Origin: Lachnospiraceae bacterium
Lineage (GTDB): Bacteria > Bacillota > Clostridia > Lachnospirales > Lachnospiraceae
Assembly (NCBI GenBank): GCA_902363135.1
Contig: CABIZF010000019.1
Coordinates: 1 to 40,840, forward strand
Length of the DNA: 40,840 nt
Direction: 5' to 3'
Part shown: in pieces, positions 5,594 to 12,497 of the stretch
Layout of the letters: the number at the start of each line of letters is the position of its first letter
Numbering within the stretch: the stretch's first letter is position 1
Translations under genes and position numbers: made by a program
The notes under the pieces: generated by a model
Seen by the model: only the letters and a program-made list of their open reading frames with translations
Told to the model about the DNA's origin: nothing
The model's database searches: none

Positions 5594-6781
5594 ATGATTT
5601 ATACTGTACCGGAATATTATAATCAGTTTCAATGTCTGGCATCTGCCTGTCCGGCGACATGCTGTGCAGGATGGCAGATCGTGATTGATGAGAAGACACA
5701 GGAAAAGTACCGCAATTATAAAGGAAGCTTTGGCAACCGACTGAAAAATTCAATCGACTGGAAGGATGGTACCTTTCAGCAGTACCATGGCCGGTGTGCA
5801 TTTTTAAATGAGGAGAATTTGTGCGACATCCATATAGAGGCGGGACATGATGCGCTGTGCCGTACATGCAGACGGTATCCAAAGCATGTCGAAGTCTATG
5901 AGAATGAGAGGGAGGTTTCACTTTCCCTGTCGTGCCCGGCGGCTGCGAGACTGATAATGGGACAAAAACAGCCGTGCAGATTTCGAAGTATCGAGAAGAG
6001 CGGCGAGGAGTCGGAGAAGGATTTTGACGAGTTTTTGTATTCGGCACTGCAGGACTGCAGGAAGGTCATGCTGACACTGGCGCAGGATCGGAGCGTGTCC
6101 TTGCAGCTGCGCATGGCGAGGATTCTTGCATTGGCGCACGATGTGCAGAATCGGATCGAACGGAATCGTGTCTTTGAGGTGGAGACGGTGCTGGAGCGTT
6201 ACCAGCGTCCGCAGGCAAGAGAGCTGCTGGATGCAAAGCTGTGCCGGTTTGCAGAGCATTCAAAGCAGCAGCGGGGGGCAAGAGCATGGCTGGAGGACTG
6301 GATTACGGTGCGCTGGAGAATGCTGGATCTGTTTCGGGAATTTGAGGTGCTCGATCCGCTTTGGACAGAGGATCTCCAGATGTATCGCAGGTGTCTGTAT
6401 GAAAAAGGCTGTGCCACTTATTTGGATCAGGAACTGCAGTGGACAGAGAGGTCAGAGGAATGGGAAACAGAGTATGAGCAGATTCTGGTCTATTTCCTGT
6501 TTACTTATTTTTGTGGTGCCGTCTACGATGGAGATGTGATGCGCAAGGTGCAGATGGCGGTGGAGAGCGTGCTGATTTTATCGGAGCTTGGAATGGCCGC
6601 GTGGATGCAGGAGGGGACGCTGCCGACGTTTGAGGATCGGATGAGACTGGCATGGAGATATTCACGCGAGCTGGAGCATTCGGATCCGAATCTTGCCGCG
6701 ATGGAGCGGGTATTGGGTGAATGGCCGGAGTATGGATTTGAGCCGCTGCTGCTGCAGCTGCTCGCACATGAACACAGATAA
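5594..6781 (+). CDS. fliB: Flagellin lysine-N-methylase family protein (FliB-like)
   Basis: This 395-residue protein has the cysteine-rich N-terminus typical of FliB: YNQFQCLASACPATCCAGW, then CAFLNEENLCDIH and CRTCRRYPKH. Its C-terminal half is helical and poorly conserved. In Salmonella FliB methylates surface lysines of flagellin; the cysteines are thought to bind an iron-sulfur cluster. ATG 5594 has TAGGAGAG 4-9 bases upstream, better than the ATG at 5579. No flagellar gene is nearby, so the substrate is unknown here. Homologues also occur in non-motile clostridia, so the name is a family label rather than a proven function. Confidence 0.85.
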   Translation: MIYTVPEYYNQFQCLASACPATCCAGWQIVIDEKTQEKYRNYKGSFGNRLKNSIDWKDGTFQQYHGRCAFLNEENLCDIHIEAGHDALCRTCRRYPKHVEVYENEREVSLSLSCPAAARLIMGQKQPCRFRSIEKSGEESEKDFDEFLYSALQDCRKVMLTLAQDRSVSLQLRMARILALAHDVQNRIERNRVFEVETVLERYQRPQARELLDAKLCRFAEHSKQQRGARAWLEDWITVRWRMLDLFREFEVLDPLWTEDLQMYRRCLYEKGCATYLDQELQWTERSEEWETEYEQILVYFLFTYFCGAVYDGDVMRKVQMAVESVLILSELGMAAWMQEGTLPTFEDRMRLAWRYSRELEHSDPNLAAMERVLGEWPEYGFEPLLLQLLAHEHR

Positions 6782-6786
6782 GTATT

Positions 6787-6846
6787 CCCCTGCTTCAAGT
6801 GCGAGTAGCGACTGCGTTCATGAGCAGGTAACGAAGCGGATTGCGA
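6787..6846 (+). repeat. Modular intergenic repeat, copy A (partial)
   Basis: This copy carries CCCCTGCTTCAA-like sequence, then GACTGCGTTCATGAGCA, GGTAACGAAGC and GGATTGCGA. These match parts of the copies at 20358, 24500 and 36462. It begins 5 bases after the FliB-like gene. Confidence 0.7.
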
Positions 6847-6885
6847 TAGATACAGAAAACAGATACAGAAAAGCGAGGATATAAT

Positions 6886-7623
6886 ATGATACAGGCAATA
6901 CTATGGGATGTGGACGGTACGCTTCTGGATTTTAAAAAATCAGAGGAGTACGGGATCCGTGCCTGCATGAAGGAAATTGGTTTTGATGACGTGGATGAGG
7001 AAATGCTGACACGATATGAAAAAATTAACCGAAGCTACTGGGAAGCGCTGGAGCGTGGCGAGATCACGAAGCAGGAGGTGCTGATCGGGCGGTTCAAAAC
7101 TTTTTTTGCACAGGAGGGGATCTGCTGTCCGGATGTTGCGGCTTTCAATGATTCCTATCAGAGAAAACTCGGTGAAATCTTTTTTGAAAAGGAAAATTCG
7201 CTGGAGATCATCAGAAATCTCCATGGAAGAGTAAAGCAGTATGTCGTGACCAATGGAACGGTTGTGGCACAGCGGGCAAAGCTGGAAAAATCTGGCCTTG
7301 GCGCATATATGGACGGAGTGTTCATCTCTGATGAGATTGGGACGGAAAAGCCCGGGATCGGATTTTTCACACCGGTATTTGCAGCACTGCAGGGCATTGA
7401 GAAGAAGGATGTCCTGATTGTCGGAGACTCTCTGACAAGTGACATGCGCGGAGGCAACAACGCCGGATTTTGCTGCTGCTGGTACAATCCAAACAGGCTG
7501 AAAAATGAGACAGATGTGCGGGTGGATTGTGAGATACACAGCCTGAATGAGATTGAGGCGGTGCTGCGTGGGTTCTCGTTATGTGAGAGTGACAGCCAAG
7601 TCAGATTCGTGAATGCTGTATAA
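6886..7623 (+). CDS. yjjG: YjjG-type HAD pyrimidine 5'-nucleotidase
   Basis: This 245-residue HAD-superfamily hydrolase has motif I DVDGT near residue 9 (nucleophile and acid/base Asp), a helical cap, motif II VVTNGT, motif III Lys in GTEKPG, and motif IV IVGDSLTSD. The cap and spacing match the YjjG family, which dephosphorylates non-canonical pyrimidine nucleotides. The start ATG 6886 follows GCGAGGA. It stands alone between repeat copy A and the Pho-box region. Substrate assignment rests on family resemblance only. Confidence 0.87.
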   Translation: MIQAILWDVDGTLLDFKKSEEYGIRACMKEIGFDDVDEEMLTRYEKINRSYWEALERGEITKQEVLIGRFKTFFAQEGICCPDVAAFNDSYQRKLGEIFFEKENSLEIIRNLHGRVKQYVVTNGTVVAQRAKLEKSGLGAYMDGVFISDEIGTEKPGIGFFTPVFAALQGIEKKDVLIVGDSLTSDMRGGNNAGFCCCWYNPNRLKNETDVRVDCEIHSLNEIEAVLRGFSLCESDSQVRFVNAV

Positions 7624-7668
7624 TATTCAGAAGTTTACAGGGGTCATTCAATGCAAATACAATAAAAT

Positions 7669-7720
7669 TTTACACACTTTTTACGACCCCTTTACAAACT
7701 TTACATTGGTATGTTATGCT
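7669..7720 (+). promoter_or_regulatory. Pho box overlapping the promoter of the Na/Pi cotransporter
   Basis: Three direct repeats TTTACA, TTTACG and TTTACA start at 7669, 7680 and 7691, exactly 11 bases apart, as in PhoP/PhoB boxes of Firmicutes. The last repeat lies 18 bases before TATGCT (7715-7720), so bound PhoP could substitute for a poor -35. A fourth TTTACA at 7700 is out of the 11-base register. The target encodes a phosphate transporter, which fits. Confidence 0.72.
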
Positions 7721-7853
7721 ATATATTGATGAAATTTGCGATTTTGTAAACCAGATTCTTGCCTGAGGCGCTGTGGGAGCAGACGTGCGGCAGACAGAGA
7801 ATCGCATACTCATGTAAGGAGGAAAGGGAAGAGATTTCCCGAAAAAACAGCAT

Positions 7854-9488
7854 ATGGGGATTAATAGTATTATTGCATTGCTGGGCGGATTAGGCGCATT
7901 CCTGTTTGGTATGAAGTACATGGGAGAAGGCCTTGAGCTCGCAGCAGGTCCGAAAATGAAGGAGCTGCTCGAAAAGCTGACGCGCAACCGGATCATGGGC
8001 TTTTTGCTCGGTGCACTTGTTACTGTCGTTATTCAGTCTTCCTCGGCTACGACAGTCATGGTAATGGGCTTTATCAATGCTGAGATCATGGACCTCGCGC
8101 AGGCGACCGGCGTTATCTTCGGAGCGAACATCGGTACGACCATCACAAGTATCCTGATCGCGCTGGACGTATCCGGCATCGCACCGATCTGTATCTGTAT
8201 CGGTGCAGTGATGCTTTTGTATGCCAAGAAAAAGCGTAACCGTTATATCGGACAGGTTGTTCTTGGTTTTGGTATTCTGTTTCAGGGACTTCATACGATG
8301 AGCCAGGCGATGTCACCGCTGAAGGACTCACCGGGATTTCAGGAATTCATTCTGAATGCGAAGAACCCGTTGCTTGGCTTTGTAGTCGGAGTCATCCTCT
8401 GTGCTGTGATTCAGAGCTCTTCGGCTGCTGTCGGTGTCTTGCAGGCTCTGGCCATGCAGGGACTGATGCCCTTGTATTTTGCGGCGTTTGTAGTCTGTGG
8501 TATCAATGTCGGATCTTCGACACCGCCGCTGCTCTCCGCACTGAATGCAAAGAACAATGCGAAGCGTGCCGCCTGCATTTATCTGATTTTCAACATTGTG
8601 GGTGCAATTTTATTTATTCCGCTTACGATCCTGTTCCCGATCACACAGATGATTGAGCGGGTGATTCCGGATCCGGTATTTCAGATCGCGGTCTACCATA
8701 TCATCTTTAAGGTCGTAACTGGTGTGATCCTGCTTCCGCTTGTAAACGTTGTTGTAAAGTGGACATACCGGATTATTCCGAAGCAGGCGCACGAGAGTGC
8801 ATTTCGTTTTGAATATATCGACCCGAATATGGTCGGATCTCCGGCAGTGCTTTCTCTGCAGGTCGGACGTGAGGTGGAGCGAATGTGCGACATGGTCCGT
8901 AAAAATGTATCCGATGCGGCGGAAGGCCTGATTCAAAATGACATCATGTCAGCAAATGTCATTCGCGAGCGGGAGCAGGTTATCGACTATTTGGCTTCCG
9001 AGATTACCGATTATCTGACGAAGGTAAATGCCCTGCAGCTGCCGCAGAGTGTTTCCAACTACATGGGATGTGTATTTCATGTCATCAATGATCTGGAACA
9101 GATCGGCGATCATGCGATCAAGATTCTTGTACAGACGGAGAAATGCGTGGAGATGGGGCAGGCCTATTCACAGGCCGCGCAGGATGAGCTGCGCCAGATT
9201 TATCAGATGGATATGGATCTGCTCGATAAGACGATGAAGCTGTTCCGCGGACAGCGCCCGACGCCGGAGGGCTGGCTGGATATGAAGCTGCAGGAGCGTA
9301 CGATCATGAAGCTGGCTGTTAAGGCGCAGAGCAATCATATGGAGCGTCTGCAGGAGAAGACCTGTACATTTGAGCAGGGACTGACATTTATTGAGTCGCT
9401 GAACAGTTTGATGCGAATTGTCAACCATGTGATGAATATCGCAGAGGCGAGCGGAAGTGAGCTTTTGCTGAACACAGCGAGAGAATAA
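7854..9488 (+). CDS. Na+/phosphate cotransporter with PhoU-like tail
   Basis: This 544-residue protein has two inverted membrane repeats of the NptA/PNaS family, each with the signature QSSSA (VIQSSSATTVMVM near residue 60 and VIQSSSAAVGVL near residue 185). After about residue 330 comes a helical PhoU-like domain (EVERMCDMVRKN, LEQIGDHA). It imports phosphate with Na+, and the tail may regulate it. The start at ATG 7854 is supported by the typical N-terminus MGINSIIALLGGLGAFLFG. The Shine-Dalgarno site AAGGAGG lies 30 bases upstream, bridged by a GGGAA/TTCCC hairpin. The Pho box argues for induction under phosphate limitation. Confidence 0.93.
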   Translation: MGINSIIALLGGLGAFLFGMKYMGEGLELAAGPKMKELLEKLTRNRIMGFLLGALVTVVIQSSSATTVMVMGFINAEIMDLAQATGVIFGANIGTTITSILIALDVSGIAPICICIGAVMLLYAKKKRNRYIGQVVLGFGILFQGLHTMSQAMSPLKDSPGFQEFILNAKNPLLGFVVGVILCAVIQSSSAAVGVLQALAMQGLMPLYFAAFVVCGINVGSSTPPLLSALNAKNNAKRAACIYLIFNIVGAILFIPLTILFPITQMIERVIPDPVFQIAVYHIIFKVVTGVILLPLVNVVVKWTYRIIPKQAHESAFRFEYIDPNMVGSPAVLSLQVGREVERMCDMVRKNVSDAAEGLIQNDIMSANVIREREQVIDYLASEITDYLTKVNALQLPQSVSNYMGCVFHVINDLEQIGDHAIKILVQTEKCVEMGQAYSQAAQDELRQIYQMDMDLLDKTMKLFRGQRPTPEGWLDMKLQERTIMKLAVKAQSNHMERLQEKTCTFEQGLTFIESLNSLMRIVNHVMNIAEASGSELLLNTARE

Positions 9489-9498
9489 TGAAAATACG

Positions 9499-9535
9499 AA
9501 ACACCCCCTGCGGGATATCCCACAGGGGGTGTTTT
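9499..9535. terminator. Bidirectional terminator between convergent genes
   Basis: AAACACCCCCTG pairs with CAGGGGGTGTTT, with TTTT on the plus side and an A-rich flank that gives T residues on the minus strand. It ends both the Na/Pi cotransporter and the minus-strand flippase gene. Confidence 0.9.
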
Positions 9536-9556
9536 GCTGCACACACGGAGGTGCAG

Positions 9557-11005
9557 TCATTTCTTTTTCTTCATGAGCATCCGAATGCTCTTTAGTCTCG
9601 GAAGAAAATACCAAAGTGCAATCGGCGCGGCGATCAGTGCGAAGATGCAACGCCTCCGGAAAGAGAACCAGAAGGAAGCCATCGTTGCGATGCATATGAT
9701 GAAGTAGGCACAGGAGATGCAAAGCGTTGTGGAGAGCGGGATGATCTGTGTGCCGGTCAGGCGCTTTTCCATGAAGGCCTGCATGATCATCAGTACCAGG
9801 TAGGAGAAGGCCGTCGTGTAGGCGGCAGCCTGGTAGCCAAAGGCGCGGATGCCGACATAGTTCAGGAACACATTCAGGAACATGACGGATACGGTCGAGA
9901 TCGCCACGAATTTCGTCTTTTTGTGGAAATTCTGGATCGCGGTATAGCTGTAGCTGTAGAAGCGGAATAATGTGCCGGTCACCATCGGGGCGATGAGCCA
10001 GATGGCATCGGCATATTTTTTCCCGCCAAGGATCAGGATGATCTCCGGTGCGAAAAGTACGAGCACCCAGGAGATGACGCCGAAGCCGTGCATCAGGGTC
10101 GACCAGGAGCCGCGGATTTCGCCCGCTTCGTTGCGGGCAATTTTTTCGTACATCCATGGCAGCCAGGCATTCCAGACGGAATCCTCCAGAATCCAGATAA
10201 TGTAGGAGACTGTCGTGGCGACCGCGAAGATGGATCCCGGAATATCACCGGTTATCCGCGTAACCATAAGTTTGTCCGCCTGATTCATGATCTGGATCGA
10301 GAGCACTTCCGGAATCAACGGAAGGCTGAAGCGGAGCGCATACTTCCAATAAGAGCGGTCGATGAGCTTTTTGCCCTGTACCGCCATTAAAATGGCGACG
10401 GTAAAGCCACCGATAGTCATCGGGATATAATAGCCTGCGATGCGCAGATACATCAGATCCGCTTCGTGCCCGGCGCGCTTGCCGAGCACGACAAGCAACA
10501 CAGAGAGCAGGGTCGCCGGGATGACGGTGGCGGCAGTCAGGGTCGTGCTCGCCTTATAGCGCATCATTTGCTTTTCGCGGCGCTGCATGTAGAAAATGCT
10601 TGTGTGTGCATAAGTATACAGGAAAGCAATAAGGAGCATGAAATCATTCATGCCGCACAGCGCCTCTGCCTGTTTCCGGAAGATCAGAAAAATCACAAAG
10701 AAGATCGAGATGGACAGATATGAGAGGGTCTGGACACTCGAAACGTATTCATTGAACTTTTCCTTTACATCATACTTGGCACATTCGACGCTTCGCCACA
10801 GGCAGAGCGACATGACCGGTGCGAAGATCAGAAGCCAGGACTCGAAAATTTTGTACTGATTGTACTGCTCCTGTGAGAGCAGCCGGGTGAACACAGGTGT
10901 CATCAGGAAGGTGATACCGCGCACAAAAAGCTGACAGGCAATGTAGAAAATACCGGCCTTGAAGGCACGGCGGTTTAAGGAAGCGTCCTTTGTGGCGTCG
11001 GCCAT
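9557..11005 (-). CDS. Polysaccharide flippase (Wzx-like, MATE/MOP superfamily)
   Basis: This 482-residue protein has about 12-14 membrane segments with the polysaccharide-transport layout. The N-terminus has AFKAGIFYIACQLFVRGITFLMTP split over TM1, then the typical FTRLLSQEQYNQY loop. A second half starts near RFSLPLIPEVLS, and the C-terminus is basic (MKKKK). Such proteins flip lipid-linked oligosaccharides across the membrane. The start codon lies one base after the stop of the upstream PaaK/CapK-like gene, so the two are translated from one message. The pair lacks glycosyltransferases, unlike a normal polysaccharide cluster. Confidence 0.88.
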   Translation of the reverse strand: MADATKDASLNRRAFKAGIFYIACQLFVRGITFLMTPVFTRLLSQEQYNQYKIFESWLLIFAPVMSLCLWRSVECAKYDVKEKFNEYVSSVQTLSYLSISIFFVIFLIFRKQAEALCGMNDFMLLIAFLYTYAHTSIFYMQRREKQMMRYKASTTLTAATVIPATLLSVLLVVLGKRAGHEADLMYLRIAGYYIPMTIGGFTVAILMAVQGKKLIDRSYWKYALRFSLPLIPEVLSIQIMNQADKLMVTRITGDIPGSIFAVATTVSYIIWILEDSVWNAWLPWMYEKIARNEAGEIRGSWSTLMHGFGVISWVLVLFAPEIILILGGKKYADAIWLIAPMVTGTLFRFYSYSYTAIQNFHKKTKFVAISTVSVMFLNVFLNYVGIRAFGYQAAAYTTAFSYLVLMIMQAFMEKRLTGTQIIPLSTTLCISCAYFIICIATMASFWFSFRRRCIFALIAAPIALWYFLPRLKSIRMLMKKKK

Positions 11006-11006
11006 A

Positions 11007-12332
11007 TTACTTTCCTCCCTTTGCCGGAAGCTGGCAGACGAAGCAGCGCAGCTTGCCGTTCGGATCCGGCGGAATCACGTCAAGCCAGTCGATGCGCAGG
11101 CGGAACTCATCGCCGTAGATATCGTGCAGCTTATTCCGGAAAAATGCTTCGATCTCTTCCTTCGTGTAAGCAGTGTCCATCGGATCGCGCACGAGCTCCA
11201 CGCGCATGTCGTGGTAGCTTTCCTGGGTAAAGCGGAACTGTGCGATGCCGGTGATACCGTTCGTGATCTTCCGGAGCTCAAGCACGGAGGTCTCCTCGCC
11301 GTTTTCATGGCGTACCATGTCGTTTAAGCGTCCATGGATCTTTGTGACATAGCGGACGCCGTCTTTTACATAGGAGGAAGCGATGTCCCCGATGTCATAA
11401 TTGATCAGCGGAAAATCGGTCTTGAACAGCGGCGTGATGATGACGCGGCCGTTGTCGGCGAGCTCATTTTTGTCATCATAAATGTTGACGACGTGTGTGT
11501 CATTGCAAATGTCATAGTAATCCTTGCCCGGCCGTTTGATGATGCAGCTGCCGGTCTCATCGCTGCCGTATGCGTCGACCAGACCCGGTCCGAATGTCTT
11601 TTCCAGCGTCATGCGTGTCATTTCATCGACCATCTCGCTGACCGGGATGTACCATTTCGGCTGGCGGATTGTCAGATTGTGCTCCTGAGCATAGAGGGCG
11701 ATGCGCACGATACAGTTCTTACGCAGACAAATCAGATCCGGATGATACTCGTTCAGCTCCCGGATCACATCCGGCATTCCTTCAGCCGTGCAGCGCGTCT
11801 CAGAGAGCTTGCGCCGCTGCAGGATGCCGAATTTCTGTAAAAAGGAGTCCTGCTGTTTTTTTTCTTTGCGGTAGCTTGACTCAAACGAGAGCATTTTGCC
11901 GAAAACCGGGTTGTAGCCGAAGCTCATCAGGATACGGATCCAGTTTGCATTGGTGCAGGCATGCTCACGCTGAGACTGATACAGAACGAGCGGGACACCG
12001 GTCGAGCCGCTCGTGCTCGTGGCATCCCAAGTATCGCGGGTATCCGGGTGTGTGTCGTAGAGCTCTTTCATCCACGCGCGCAGCTCTGCCTTGGTGAGCA
12101 CCGGGAATTTCTGCAGGTCCTCGCTGCAGTGAAAATCGTCCGGGGTTAGATGGCAGGCGTCAAAGCGCTTCCGGTAGAATGGGATCTCATAGGCGCGTTT
12201 CATCAGCTTATGTACATTTTTATTCTGTTTTTGTTTGATTTTCTTACGGTCATCCGGAAAATGCTTTTCCAGGACGAACAGATAATATAAGGTAGACACA
12301 TTGGTCAGCTTTTTTGCAATAGAGCTACTCAT
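11007..12332 (-). CDS. PaaK/CapK-like adenylate-forming enzyme
   Basis: This 441-residue protein resembles phenylacetate-CoA ligase and the CapK proteins of capsule loci. The AMP-binding signature is TSTSGSTGVPL, followed by DAYGSDETG, a YDIGD motif, and a C-terminal domain with IHGRLNDMV. Members activate carboxylates with ATP; in surface-polysaccharide loci they may acylate or decorate sugars. ATG is at 12332, preceded on its strand by AAAAGGAG with a longish spacer, and by a promoter TTGTCA-17-TATACT. The neighbour is a flippase, so a cell-surface role is more likely than aromatic catabolism (inference). Confidence 0.85.
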   Translation of the reverse strand: MSSSIAKKLTNVSTLYYLFVLEKHFPDDRKKIKQKQNKNVHKLMKRAYEIPFYRKRFDACHLTPDDFHCSEDLQKFPVLTKAELRAWMKELYDTHPDTRDTWDATSTSGSTGVPLVLYQSQREHACTNANWIRILMSFGYNPVFGKMLSFESSYRKEKKQQDSFLQKFGILQRRKLSETRCTAEGMPDVIRELNEYHPDLICLRKNCIVRIALYAQEHNLTIRQPKWYIPVSEMVDEMTRMTLEKTFGPGLVDAYGSDETGSCIIKRPGKDYYDICNDTHVVNIYDDKNELADNGRVIITPLFKTDFPLINYDIGDIASSYVKDGVRYVTKIHGRLNDMVRHENGEETSVLELRKITNGITGIAQFRFTQESYHDMRVELVRDPMDTAYTKEEIEAFFRNKLHDIYGDEFRLRIDWLDVIPPDPNGKLRCFVCQLPAKGGK

Positions 12333-12365
12333 GATAAATAAAATCTCCTTTTAAGTTCTCATTGC

Positions 12366-12394
12366 AGTATAGCAGAAAACAATTTGAGTGACAA
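12366..12394 (-). promoter_or_regulatory. Promoter of the PaaK-like/flippase operon
   Basis: On the minus strand TTGTCA (12394-12389), a 17-base spacer and TATACT (12371-12366) give a good sigma-A promoter about 30 bases before the start codon. The plus strand in this divergent gap has TAGAAT near 12458 but no clear -35. Confidence 0.75.
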
Positions 12395-12497
12395 GAAATT
12401 AGAATTATTTAAGAAAATTTCAGAATTTGCGGGGTTAAAAAAGAAATAGAGGTATGGTAGAATGGAGCCACATGGAACAAAAAGAACAAAATACACA

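Noticed and set aside
5310..6047. 245-codon minus-strand frame opposite the FliB-like gene
   Set aside because: It is antisense to the OadG-like and FliB-like genes and the hairpin between them, with no ribosome site or recognisable domain.
9168..10157. Long minus-strand frame (329 codons) across the 9.5 kb terminator
   Set aside because: It spans a strong bidirectional terminator and overlaps two well-supported genes in other frames; the product is of low complexity.
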